64,000 nucleotides of DNA from Prauserella muralis (GTDB taxonomy: Bacteria > Actinomycetota > Actinomycetes > Mycobacteriales > Pseudonocardiaceae). The stretch lies in NCBI RefSeq assembly GCF_003202285.1, contig NZ_MASW01000005.1:124001-188000 (forward strand), written 5' to 3'. Under the pieces are notes generated by a model, which was not told where the DNA came from, did no database searches, and worked only from the letters and a program-made list of their open reading frames with translations. A program made the position numbers and the translations under genes. This document shows, piece after piece, positions 24,410 through 38,344 of the stretch (the stretch's first letter is position 1; each line of letters opens with the position of its first letter).

Positions 24410-25609
24410 ATGGCGTACTACCGCCAGGTCGGCACCGTGCCCCCGAAGCGCCACACGCAGCATCGCAACGACGAAGGCGGGCTCTACTACGAGGAGCTGA
24501 TGGGCGAGGAGGGCTTCTCCTCCGACTCGTCCCTGCTGTACCACCGCGGGCTGCCCTCGGCGATCGTCGACTCTCAGGTGTGGGAGCTGCCCGACCAGGC
24601 CACCACCGCCAACCACCCGCTCAAGCCCCGGCATCTCAGGCTGCACGAGTTGTTCGCCAAAGAGGCCTGGGCCGAGACCGACGTGGTCACCGGGCGCAGG
24701 CTCGTGCTCGGCAACGGCGACGTCCGCATCTCCTACGTCGTGTCCACCCAGGACTCGCCGTTGTACCGCAACGCCGTCGGCGACGAGATCGTCTACATCG
24801 AGTCCGGCCAGGCCACCGTGGAGACCGTGTTCGGAACCCTGGAGGCCGGGCAGGGCGACTACGTCGTCATCCCGACCTCGACCACGCACCGCTGGCTTCC
24901 GCACGGGGAGGGGCCGCTGCGCGCCTACGCCATCGAGGCCAACAGCCACGTCGCGCCGCCCAAGCGCTACCTGTCGCGCTACGGCCAGCTGCTCGAGCAC
25001 GCGCCCTACTGCGAGCGTGACCTGCACGGGCCCACCGAGCCGCTGCTGCGCGAGGGCACCGACGTCGAGGTGCTCGTCAAGCACCGCGCGGGCGGAACGG
25101 TCGTCGGCACGCGCATGGTGTACCCGGCCCATCCCTTCGACGTGGTCGGCTGGGACGGCTGCCTGTACCCGTACACGTTCAGCATCCACGACTTCGAGCC
25201 GATCACCGGCCGCGTGCACCAGCCGCCGCCGGCGCACCAGGTCTTCGAGGGCCACAACTTCGTGGTGTGCAACTTCGTGCCCCGCAAGGTGGACTACCAC
25301 CCGCTGTCCATCCCCGTGCCCTACTACCACTCCAATGTGGACTCCGACGAGGTCATGTTCTACTGCGGCGGCGACTACGAGGCCCGCAAGGGCTCCGGCA
25401 TCGGGCAGGGCTCGGTCTCGGTGCACCCCGGCGGCTACGCGCACGGCCCGCAGCCCGGCGCGTACGAGCGCAGCATCGGCGCCGAGTTCTTCGACGAGCT
25501 CGCGGTCATGGTCGACACCTTCCGCCCGCTCGAGCTGGGGGAGGGCGGCCTTGCCTGCGAGGACAGCGGCTACGCGTGGACGTGGGCCGGGCGGGGGCCG
25601 CGGGCGTGA
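24410..25609 (+). CDS. hmgA: Homogentisate 1,2-dioxygenase
   Basis: This 399-aa iron dioxygenase opens the ring of homogentisate to maleylacetoacetate in tyrosine and phenylalanine breakdown. The cupin halves are recognisable: GDEIVYIESGQATVETVFGTLEAGQGDYVVIPTSTTHRW, and late metal-binding residues in VPYYHSNVDSDEVMFYCGGDYEARKG (His and Glu ligands) and VSVHPGGYAHGPQPG (His). Length is slightly below mammalian HGD but normal for bacteria. ATG 24410 follows AAGGAGG. It overlaps the next gene by 4 nt (GTGA). Confidence 0.95.
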   Translation: MAYYRQVGTVPPKRHTQHRNDEGGLYYEELMGEEGFSSDSSLLYHRGLPSAIVDSQVWELPDQATTANHPLKPRHLRLHELFAKEAWAETDVVTGRRLVLGNGDVRISYVVSTQDSPLYRNAVGDEIVYIESGQATVETVFGTLEAGQGDYVVIPTSTTHRWLPHGEGPLRAYAIEANSHVAPPKRYLSRYGQLLEHAPYCERDLHGPTEPLLREGTDVEVLVKHRAGGTVVGTRMVYPAHPFDVVGWDGCLYPYTFSIHDFEPITGRVHQPPPAHQVFEGHNFVVCNFVPRKVDYHPLSIPVPYYHSNVDSDEVMFYCGGDYEARKGSGIGQGSVSVHPGGYAHGPQPGAYERSIGAEFFDELAVMVDTFRPLELGEGGLACEDSGYAWTWAGRGPRA

Positions 25610-26460
25610 GCGCAGTGCCCGCCTTCGCCAGGCAGCTGTGCGACGACGCGGCCGTGTTCCCCCCGGGGCTGCTGCCGCTGGCCGACGCGGTGCCCGCGCA
25701 CCGGGCCCACCGCGCGGCGGCCTACGCCGGCGCGGTCGGCCCGCTGGTGCTGGCCGCGCCCGCACTGCGGGAACTGGGTGGGCTGCTGGATTCCGGGGAG
25801 CCGCTGGAGCTCGCGGTCACCGCGCCGTCCGGGCCGGAGCAGGCGGCCGCGGCGCTGAGCGCCGCCCGCGGTCTGCCGGTGGCGGTGCGGGCCGTCGAGG
25901 TCGCCGTGCCCCCGGAGCTGGGGGTGCCGGAGTTCTTCGCCGCGCTGGACGGCGTCGAGGTGCAGGCGCCGGTGTTCGTCGAGGTGCCGCGCGACGCGCG
26001 GCGGCCCGCCGTCCTCGCCGCGTGCGCCGAGCGCGGCCACCCGGCCAAGTTCCGCACCGGCGGGGTCACCGCGGAGCTGTACCCGGACGAGGCCGAGCTG
26101 GCCGCCGCGGTCGCGGCGGCCGTCCGGGCGGGCGTGCCGTTCAAGGCCACCGCCGGGCTGCACCACGCGATCCGCAACACCGACCCGGAGACCGGGTTCG
26201 AGCAGCACGGATTTCTCAACCTGCTGCTCGCCACGGACGCCGCGCTCGGCGGCGCCGACGAGGCCGAGCTGGCCGCCGTGCTCGCCGAGCGCGACGCCGG
26301 GTCCGTCTCCGCCCGCGTGCGGGAGCTCGGCGCATCGCGGACCGCGGCGGCACGCGCCGCGTTCGTGTCCTTCGGAACGTGCAGCATCACCGAGCCGCTC
26401 GGCGAGCTCGCGGACCTCGGGCTGGTCCCGGCCTCGCTGCTGCGGCGGGGAAGGGGTTGA
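25606..26460 (+). CDS. Unknown protein between hmgA and fahA, probable TIM-barrel-like enzyme
   Basis: This 284-aa protein starts at GTG 25606 in a GTGA overlap with hmgA and ends 3 nt before fahA, so it belongs to the same translation unit. I do not recognise a characterised family. Alternating strands and helices, with conserved-looking AKFRTGGVTAELYP and VPFKATAGLHHAIRNTDPETGFEQHGFLNLLLA near the C-terminal strands, suggest a barrel with Lys and His pairs in the active site. The operon lacks a maleylacetoacetate isomerase, so that activity is a candidate role, by inference only. Confidence 0.85.
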   Translation: MSAVPAFARQLCDDAAVFPPGLLPLADAVPAHRAHRAAAYAGAVGPLVLAAPALRELGGLLDSGEPLELAVTAPSGPEQAAAALSAARGLPVAVRAVEVAVPPELGVPEFFAALDGVEVQAPVFVEVPRDARRPAVLAACAERGHPAKFRTGGVTAELYPDEAELAAAVAAAVRAGVPFKATAGLHHAIRNTDPETGFEQHGFLNLLLATDAALGGADEAELAAVLAERDAGSVSARVRELGASRTAAARAAFVSFGTCSITEPLGELADLGLVPASLLRRGRG

Positions 26461-26463
26461 CGC

Positions 26464-27642
26464 ATGAGCACCATCGACATTCCGGCCGGGTCCGGGTTCG
26501 GACTGGCCAACCTGCCCTACGGCGTGTTCTCCCCGCCGGGCGCGCCGCCCAGGGTGGGCGTGCGGGTCGGCGACTCGGTGGTCGACCTGGCCGCCCTGCT
26601 CGGCGACGACGTGTTCGCCCGGCCGTCGCTCAACGCGTTCCTGGCCCAGGGCCGGGCACGGTGGGCCGAGGTGCGGGAGCGGATCACCGAGCTGGTCTCC
26701 GGCGACGTGCCCGGCGCCGCCGTCCACCCGCTGAGCGCGGTGCGCCTGCACCTGCCCTTCGAGGTCGCCGACTACGTCGACTTCTACGCCTCCGAGCACC
26801 ATGCGTCGAACCTGGGCAGGCTGTTCCGCCCCGACGCCGCGCCGCTCATGCCGAACTGGAAGCACCTGCCCGTGGGCTACCACGGCCGCGCCGGCACGGT
26901 CGTGGTGTCGGGCACCGACATCGTCCGCCCCTGCGGGCAGCGCAAGGCACCCGACGAGGACAGCCCGACGTTCGGCGAGAGCCGCAGGCTCGACATCGAG
27001 GCCGAGCTTGGCTTCGTCGTCGGCACCGGCTCGCCGCTGGGCACGCCGGTGGCCTGCGCGGACTTCGCCGAGCACGTGTTCGGCGCCGTGCTCGTCAACG
27101 ACTGGTCGGCCCGCGACATCCAGGCCTGGGAGTACGTGCCGCTGGGGCCGTTTCTCGGCAAGAGTTTCGCGACGTCGGTCTCGCCGTGGGTGGTGCCGCT
27201 GCTCGCGCTGGAGGCGGCACGCGTGCCGACGCCCGACCAGCACCCGCGGCCGCTGCCCTACCTGGCCGAGACCGAGCCGTGGGGCCTGGACATCGACCTG
27301 TCCGTGGAGTGGAACGGCGAGGAGGTCGCGCGCCCGCCGTACCGGGAGATGTACTGGTCGCCCGCGCAGATGCTCGCGCACCTGACCGTCAACGGCGCCA
27401 CGTGCCGCACCGGGGACCTCTACGCCTCGGGCACGATCTCCGGCCCCGAGAAGCACCAGCGCGGCGCGTTCATCGAGCTGACGTGGGGCGGCAGGGAGCC
27501 GGTGACGGTGAAGGGCGAGCAGCGCACGTTCCTGCAGGACGGCGACGAGGTCTGCATCTCCGCGACCGCCCCTGGCGCCGACGGTGGCCGGATCGGCTTC
27601 GGCGAGGTGCGCGGGCGGATCCTGCCCGCCCGTCCACAGTAG
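26464..27642 (+). CDS. fahA: Fumarylacetoacetase
   Basis: This 392-aa hydrolase splits fumarylacetoacetate into fumarate and acetoacetate, the last step of the pathway. The N-terminal SH3-like domain (GFGLANLPYGVFSPPG) is followed by the FAH catalytic fold: DFYASEHHASNLGRLFR, LPVGYHGRAGTVVVSG with the catalytic His, SRRLDIEAELGFVVG with metal-binding acids, LVNDWSARDIQAWE, and GDLYASGTISGPEKHQRG. Length and motifs are normal. The start follows an AAGGGG-like site in the preceding gene end. Confidence 0.96.
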   Translation: MSTIDIPAGSGFGLANLPYGVFSPPGAPPRVGVRVGDSVVDLAALLGDDVFARPSLNAFLAQGRARWAEVRERITELVSGDVPGAAVHPLSAVRLHLPFEVADYVDFYASEHHASNLGRLFRPDAAPLMPNWKHLPVGYHGRAGTVVVSGTDIVRPCGQRKAPDEDSPTFGESRRLDIEAELGFVVGTGSPLGTPVACADFAEHVFGAVLVNDWSARDIQAWEYVPLGPFLGKSFATSVSPWVVPLLALEAARVPTPDQHPRPLPYLAETEPWGLDIDLSVEWNGEEVARPPYREMYWSPAQMLAHLTVNGATCRTGDLYASGTISGPEKHQRGAFIELTWGGREPVTVKGEQRTFLQDGDEVCISATAPGADGGRIGFGEVRGRILPARPQ

Positions 27643-27807
27643 AAACAGGACAGAAGCGGACATCGTGCCCCACCCCGGGCGGGCCGCGCGTCCTGGCGCG
27701 CTGAACAACACGGTCGCCGCGTCACCTCCGGCGGGTGGCCTGCGCGCGGGGCGCTGCCCGGTTGGCATCATGAGGCAGCCGACCGAGCCGAAAGTGGGGT
27801 CCGTGCC

Positions 27808-28995
27808 GTGGGGAAGAAGCTGCCTGCCGTCGTGCGCGACGTGCCCGGTGCGGGCGGGGTCCGCGAGGCGAACGCGGCGGCCGTGCTGGGCGCCGTCCGC
27901 GTCGGTGGCCCGCTGTCCCGGGCGGCGATCGCCCGGCACACCGGCCTGAGCATGCCGACCGTGAGCCGCCAGGTCGCGGCCCTGATCGACCTCGGCCTGC
28001 TGTGTGAGGTGGCGGGGCAGGCCGAGACCAGGGCCGTCGGAAGGCCCACCGTCCCGGTCGACCTCCACGACGACCTCATCGCCGCCTGCGGCGTGCACGT
28101 CGGCATCACCACCACGACGTACGGACTGACCAACCTGCGGGGCAGCCTGCTCGGCAGCGAGCGCATCGCGACCCCGCCAGGAGCGCCGGAGAAGGTGCTG
28201 CGGCACATCGCCGGGGAGGTCACGGCGTTTCTGGCGCGCTGGCCGCAGCGCCGCATCATCGGCGTGGGGTTCGCCATCGGTGGCCAGGTCGACGCCGAGC
28301 GCGGGCTGCTGGACCACGAACGGCTCGCCTGGCGTGGTGTCGCGGCGCGCACCGTCCTGGAGCAGGTCACCGGCCTGCCGGTGTACCTCGACGGGCACGT
28401 GCCCGCCATGGCCGCCGCCGAGTTGCTGTTCGGCGCGTCCGGGCGCGCCGCGAGCTCGCTGTACTTCTACGCGCGCGAGATGGTGGGCGTCGCCGTCGCC
28501 ACCCACGGCAGGCTGCACCGGGGGCCGGGGCAGTCGGGCAGCATCGCCCACCTGCCGGTGGGCACCGACGTCGCCTGCACCTGCGGCCGCACCGGCTGCC
28601 TGGAGGCGACCGTCGCCGAGAGCGCCGTGCTCGGCCGCGCCATGCGGGCGGGCGTGATCGGCACCGCGGACATGGGTCTGCTGCGCGGCGCGGCCGAGGC
28701 CGGTGACCCGGAGGCCGACCGGATCCTCGCCGAGCGGGCGCGGGCACTGGGGCGGGCGGTCGGGCTCGTCCGCGACGTGGTGAATCCGGAGCTGGTCGTG
28801 CTCGGCGGGCAGGCCATCACGGACGCCCCCGGCTACCTGGAGGAGCTGCTGCGCAGCTTCGCCGAGACGACCGCGCTGCCCGGCACGGGCATCGTGGAGG
28901 TCACACGGTTCGGCCCTGACGTGCAGGCGATGGCCGCGTGCACCGGTCTGCTCACCCAGCTCTACGACCACCCGCTGTCCGTGCTCGGCGCCTGA
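27808..28995 (+). CDS. ROK-family transcriptional regulator
   Basis: This 395-aa protein starts at GTG 27808. An N-terminal winged helix (REANAAAVLGAVRVGGPLSRAAIARHTGLSMPTVSRQVAALIDLGLL) precedes a ROK sugar-kinase-like domain with GVGFAIGGQVDAERGLL and the zinc motif CTCGRTGCLEA. The kinase phosphate loop is degenerate, as in NagC/XylR repressors. A sugar or sugar-phosphate is the likely effector. It follows the homogentisate operon by 165 bp, and there is no adjacent sugar operon, so the target is unclear. Confidence 0.9.
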   Translation: MGKKLPAVVRDVPGAGGVREANAAAVLGAVRVGGPLSRAAIARHTGLSMPTVSRQVAALIDLGLLCEVAGQAETRAVGRPTVPVDLHDDLIAACGVHVGITTTTYGLTNLRGSLLGSERIATPPGAPEKVLRHIAGEVTAFLARWPQRRIIGVGFAIGGQVDAERGLLDHERLAWRGVAARTVLEQVTGLPVYLDGHVPAMAAAELLFGASGRAASSLYFYAREMVGVAVATHGRLHRGPGQSGSIAHLPVGTDVACTCGRTGCLEATVAESAVLGRAMRAGVIGTADMGLLRGAAEAGDPEADRILAERARALGRAVGLVRDVVNPELVVLGGQAITDAPGYLEELLRSFAETTALPGTGIVEVTRFGPDVQAMAACTGLLTQLYDHPLSVLGA

Positions 28996-29164
28996 GGCAC
29001 TTCTTTCCCGGCGTTCCGAAGTGGACGCCGGCGCGGCGATCGCCGCCCGGGGCGTGGACCGTGTTGCCGGATCCGCCGGTGCGGGGGGATCGTTGGCGGC
29101 CGATACCGCCGACCGTCACCCGGCGGAGGTCCCGAACGCATCCGGCGCACCCCGAGGAGCTCCC

Positions 29165-29716
29165 ATGCCCCGCATACTCGCCCTGTCCGGCAGTCCCTCA
29201 CCCACCATCCGCACGGAGGCCGTGCTGACCCATCTCGTCGGCCGCCTTCGGGCGCAGGCCCACCGGGTGGCCCTCACCCCGGTGCGCGAGCTGCCGCCCG
29301 GCCCGCTGTTGTCGGCCGACACCGCGCATCCCGACATCGCCGCCGTCGCCGGCGCCGTCGGCGCGTCCGACGGCATCATCGTGGCCTCACCCGTCTACAA
29401 GGCGGCCTACAGCGGACTGCTGAAGTCCTTGCTCGACCTGCTCCCGCAGTACGCCTTCGACGGCAAGATCGTGTTGCCGCTGGCCACCGGCGGCAGCCTC
29501 GCCCACGTGCTCGCCATCGACTACGCGCTGCGCCCGGTGTTGCAGTCCCTGGGCGCGGAGCATGTGACGTCCGGCCATTTCCTGCTGGACCGGCACATCC
29601 GCGTCACCGGGCACGGTGTGTCACTGGATCCGGAGGCGGAGGCCCCATTGCGGTCCGCTGTGGACGGTTTCTCCGTGGCGCTGCACCGGCGCGCGCGGCT
29701 GGCCGTCGCCTCCTGA
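29165..29716 (+). CDS. NADPH-dependent FMN reductase (SsuE type)
   Basis: This 183-aa flavodoxin-fold reductase begins ILALSGSPSPTIRTEAVL (phosphate loop for FMN) and has ASPVYKAAYSGLLKSLLDLLPQYAFDGKIVLPLATGG, the signature of SsuE/MsuE enzymes that supply reduced FMN to sulfonate monooxygenases. No monooxygenase lies nearby. ATG 29165 follows GAGGAGC. It is preceded by 169 bp without a recognisable motif. Confidence 0.9.
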   Translation: MPRILALSGSPSPTIRTEAVLTHLVGRLRAQAHRVALTPVRELPPGPLLSADTAHPDIAAVAGAVGASDGIIVASPVYKAAYSGLLKSLLDLLPQYAFDGKIVLPLATGGSLAHVLAIDYALRPVLQSLGAEHVTSGHFLLDRHIRVTGHGVSLDPEAEAPLRSAVDGFSVALHRRARLAVAS

Positions 29717-29770
29717 CTCCGCCACGACGCCACCGTCGAGTGCCCCGACCGGTCCGGCCACCCTGGGCGC

Positions 29771-30199
29771 TCAGTCGATACAGAACTCGTTGCCCTCGAT
29801 GTCCTGCATGGGGATGCAGGAGTCGGTGCCGTCGTACAACGTCCGCACGTGGACCGCGCCGAGCGGCACCAGCCGCGCGCATTCGGCCTCGAGCGCGGCG
29901 AGGCGCTCCTCACCCACGAGCCCGGTGCCGACCCGCACGTCGAGGTGGACCCGGTTCTTGGCGGCCTTGCCCTCGGGAACACGCTGGAAGTACAGCCGCG
30001 GGCCCACCCCTGAGGGATCAACGCAGGCGAACCAGGAGTCGCGCTCCTCAGGAGGTTGTGCCTGCTGGAAGTCATCCCAGGAGGCGAAGCCGGCCGGTGG
30101 CGGCGGGATGACGTAGCCCAGCACCTCGCACCAGAAACGAGCGAGGCGTTCGGGTTCTGCGCAGTCGAAGGTGACTTGGAACTGTCTGGTCGCTGACAT
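29771..30199 (-). CDS. Glyoxalase/VOC-family protein
   Basis: This encodes about 142 aa. ATG 30199 is used; GTG 30208 would add three residues. The paired betaalphabetabetabeta units are seen in FQVTFDCAEPERLARFWCEVLGYV and RVHLDVRVG...LGAVHVRTLYDGTDSCIPMQDIEGNEFCI. This subgroup (Glyoxalase_6-like) is common in actinobacteria and mostly uncharacterised; some members confer antibiotic resistance by sequestration. It converges on the FMN reductase gene. Confidence 0.88.
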   Translation of the reverse strand: MSATRQFQVTFDCAEPERLARFWCEVLGYVIPPPPAGFASWDDFQQAQPPEERDSWFACVDPSGVGPRLYFQRVPEGKAAKNRVHLDVRVGTGLVGEERLAALEAECARLVPLGAVHVRTLYDGTDSCIPMQDIEGNEFCID

Positions 30200-30284
30200 C
30201 GGGTGCACCGTATCGCGAGCCAGGCGGCCTTCGCCGCCCGTTTTGCAGGTCGGCCCGCAAGCAGGTCGTGGCCCGGGCGGGGCG

Positions 30285-30497
30285 TCAGCGTGCCCTGCGG
30301 CGGGCGAGGAAGTAGGAGATCCAGAACGCGGCGGCGGAGGCCAGCATCAGCGCGGCGAGAAACCACATGATGGCATCGGGCTCGAAGGCCACCAGCATCA
30401 CCGCGAACAGCGCGAGCGCCAGCACGGTGAGGACCGCCATGGCCCTGATGCGCTGCTTCGGGATGTGCGTCACGGTCCGTTCGCGTTCGTCGGCCAT
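30285..30497 (-). CDS. Small two-helix membrane protein
   Basis: This 70-aa protein has a charged N-terminus (MADERERTVTHIPKQR), two hydrophobic segments (about residues 18-38 and 43-64) and a basic end (LARRRAR). It is probably an inner-membrane protein with both ends in the cytoplasm. No family is recognised. It is divergent from the alpha/beta hydrolase at 30559, with 61 bp between them. Confidence 0.7.
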   Translation of the reverse strand: MADERERTVTHIPKQRIRAMAVLTVLALALFAVMLVAFEPDAIMWFLAALMLASAAAFWISYFLARRRAR

Positions 30498-30558
30498 GGT
30501 GCCATCCTGCCAGGTGGGACACCCGGTTGCGCTTTCCGTATGCTCGCGGTCGGCGATC

Positions 30559-31395
30559 ATGAGCACGGGGGTGGACGTGGAGCTGTCGCAGACGTTCGGG
30601 TGGCGGGACCGCACGGTGGCGTGGGATAGGTTCGGTACGGGACCCGCGGTGGTGCTGTGTCACGGCACCCCCTGGTCGGCGCAGCTGTGGGCACCGTTCG
30701 CCAGGGCGCTGAGCCGCGAGTTCACGGTGTACGTGTGGGACATGCCCGGCTACGGCCGGTCCTCGAAGGAGCCCGGGCACGCCGTGGACCTCGGCACCCA
30801 GGGCGAGGTGTTCGCCGGCCTGCTCGCCCACTGGGAGCTCGCGCAGCCGCACGTGATCGCCCACGACTACGGCGGTGCCGTGTCGCTGCGCGCGCACCTG
30901 CTGCACGGTGCCCGCTACGCCTCGCTGGCCCTGGTCGACGTGGTGGCGCTGGCGCCGTGGGGCTCGGAGTTCTTCCGGCTCGTGGCGCAGCACGCGGACG
31001 TGTTCACCGCGCAACCGTCCACAGTGCACCAGGGTGCGCTGGAGGCCTACATCGGCACGGCCAGCCACCGCGGGCTCACCGCAGGGCAGCTGGCCACCCT
31101 CACCGCGCCGTGGCTGACGCCCGAGGGGCAGCGCGCGTTCTACCGGCAGATCGCCGAGGCCGACCAGCGCTACACCGACGAGATCGAGGGCCGCTACGGC
31201 GAGCTGGACCTGCCGGTGGCCGTGGTCTGGGGTGCCGAGGACACGTGGATCCCCGTGGACAGGGCGCACCGGCTCGCCGGCGCCATCCCCGGAGCGCACC
31301 TGGAGATCATCGAGGGTGCGGGCCACCTCATCCAGTACGACGCGCCCGTCGAGCTGGCGATGACGCTGCACCGCTGGCTGGCCGCGCGCGTGTGA
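30559..31395 (+). CDS. Alpha/beta hydrolase, haloalkane-dehalogenase-like
   Basis: This 278-aa hydrolase shows CHGTPWSAQLW (oxyanion HG), WDMPGYGRSSKEPG, and the nucleophile elbow VIAHDYGGAVSLR, in which Asp replaces Ser; that is typical of haloalkane dehalogenases, epoxide hydrolases and fluoroacetate dehalogenases. The acid lies in VWGAEDTWIP and the base His in EGAGHLIQYD. The second halide-binding Trp next to the nucleophile (HDWG in dehalogenases) is Tyr here, so an epoxide hydrolase or C-C hydrolase is equally possible. Confidence 0.88.
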   Translation: MSTGVDVELSQTFGWRDRTVAWDRFGTGPAVVLCHGTPWSAQLWAPFARALSREFTVYVWDMPGYGRSSKEPGHAVDLGTQGEVFAGLLAHWELAQPHVIAHDYGGAVSLRAHLLHGARYASLALVDVVALAPWGSEFFRLVAQHADVFTAQPSTVHQGALEAYIGTASHRGLTAGQLATLTAPWLTPEGQRAFYRQIAEADQRYTDEIEGRYGELDLPVAVVWGAEDTWIPVDRAHRLAGAIPGAHLEIIEGAGHLIQYDAPVELAMTLHRWLAARV

Positions 31396-31414
31396 GCCCT
31401 GCGGGCGCGGCCTG

Positions 31415-32509
31415 TCAGACCTGCCAGTCGCGCAGCACCGCGCCGGTGTCGCCGCCCGGTTTCGCGGGCGGCGCCGGGGTGGCGACGGCGGTGCGGGAGA
31501 ACCGCGGCGCCGGGGCCGCCTGCAGCACCCCGTCGACCTCCAGCAGCGTCTGCCGCGCGGCGATGTGCGGGTGCTCGGCGACCTCCTCGAGCGACAGCAC
31601 GGGGGTGACACACGCGTCGGTGCCGCCGAACACCTCGGTCCACTCGTCGCGCGTGCGGGTCAGAAACGCTTGGCTGAACGCCGCGCGCAGCCGCGGCCAG
31701 CCCGCGCGGTCCAGCTGGGCGGGCAGCTCCGCGGCGTCGAGACCGAGGCCGTCCAGCAGCTGCGCGTAGAACCGGGCCTCCAGTGCCCCGACCGCGACCC
31801 AGCGGCCGTCGGCGCACACGTAGGTGTCGTAGAACGGGGCCGCGCCGTCGAGCAGGTTGGCGCCGCGCTCGTCGCTCCATCCGCCGTAGCCGCGCATGGC
31901 CCACACCATCTGCAGCAGCACGCTGGCGCCGTCGACCATCGCGGCGTCCACGACCTGGCCCTCGCCGGAGCGTTCCCGCTCCCACAACGCGGCCAGCACC
32001 CCCGCGACGAGGAACATCGAGCCGCCGCCGAAGTCGCCGACCAGGTTCAGCGGCGGCACCGGCGGCTCGCCCGGCCTGCCGATGGCGTGCAGGGCGCCGG
32101 TCAGCCCGAGGTAGTTGATGTCGTGACCGGCCCGCTCGGCCAGCGGGCCGTCCTGGCCCCAGCCGGTCACCCGGCCGTACACCAGGCGCGGGTTGCGCGC
32201 GTGACAGTCGGCGGGCCCCACACCCATCCGCTCGGCCACCCCGGGGCGGAAACCCTCCAGCAGCACGTCCGCCCCGCCCGCGAGCCGCAGCACGAGCTCC
32301 CTGCCCTCCGCGGTCTTCAGGTCGGCGGCGACGGAGCGGCGGCCGCGCAGCAGCTGGTCGGGTCTGCCGCCCGCCAGGTCGAGCCCGCCGGAGGGCCGCT
32401 CGACGCGCACCACGTCGGCGCCCAGGTCGGCCAGCACCATCGCGGCGTGCGGGCCGGGCCCGATCCCGGCCAGCTCGACGACCCGCAGTCCCGCCAGTGG
32501 TCCCGCCAC
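31415..32509 (-). CDS. Family III CoA-transferase / alpha-methylacyl-CoA racemase
   Basis: This encodes about 364 aa from GTG 32509, where the conserved start [36 protein letters not shown] begins. Further motifs [35 protein letters not shown] (catalytic Asp in GHDINY) and [18 protein letters not shown] match MCR/AMACR racemases more than formyl-CoA transferases. It interconverts the configuration of 2-methylacyl-CoAs for beta-oxidation. It is divergent from the giant carboxylase gene, so both may act on branched acyl-CoAs. Confidence 0.9.
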   Translation of the reverse strand: MAGPLAGLRVVELAGIGPGPHAAMVLADLGADVVRVERPSGGLDLAGGRPDQLLRGRRSVAADLKTAEGRELVLRLAGGADVLLEGFRPGVAERMGVGPADCHARNPRLVYGRVTGWGQDGPLAERAGHDINYLGLTGALHAIGRPGEPPVPPLNLVGDFGGGSMFLVAGVLAALWERERSGEGQVVDAAMVDGASVLLQMVWAMRGYGGWSDERGANLLDGAAPFYDTYVCADGRWVAVGALEARFYAQLLDGLGLDAAELPAQLDRAGWPRLRAAFSQAFLTRTRDEWTEVFGGTDACVTPVLSLEEVAEHPHIAARQTLLEVDGVLQAAPAPRFSRTAVATPAPPAKPGGDTGAVLRDWQV

Positions 32510-32761
32510 GATGCCCGTCCCCTCTCGTCGCCCGACCGCCCCGCAGCTGCCGGTGCCGGGCACGTGACGGCGATCGTGCCGCTGCGTGTCCGGCGCCGCG
32601 CTTTTGGCGACACCCTACAAACTCTCGACCCGGTGCGTGGCGGGTCCCCGCATTACCCGACCGGCCGGTAACGAGCAGGGTAGGGCATGGTGCAGGCGGC
32701 GGTCCGCGACCCGGGCGTCGCCTTTCGTCTGTCGTCGTGTGGATTGGTGAGGTTGTCGGTT

Positions 32762-38266
<5,505 letters not shown>

Positions 38267-38283
38267 CCGACGCGGGCCCATGA

Positions 38284-38319
38284 CCCGCGGGCGCCGGCTG
38301 GTCCGCCGGTGCCCGCGGG
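38284..38319. terminator. Terminator hairpin between convergent genes
   Basis: CCCGCGGGCGCCGGC (38284-38298) pairs with GCCGGTGCCCGCGGG (38305-38319) over 15 bp with one mismatch and a 6-nt loop. It sits between the carboxylase stop and the convergent TauE-type gene. Confidence 0.75.
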
Positions 38320-38344
38320 CCATGGTGTGCCCGGGGGACGAGGG

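Noticed and set aside
25570-28971. A minus-strand frame of over 1100 codons opposite the homogentisate operon and ROK gene
   Set aside because: It is antisense to hmgA partner genes with clear families and has no motif of its own.
28996-29164. Riboswitch or leader peptide before the FMN reductase gene
   Set aside because: I saw no FMN or SAM riboswitch core and no Cys-rich leader frame with a ribosome binding site.
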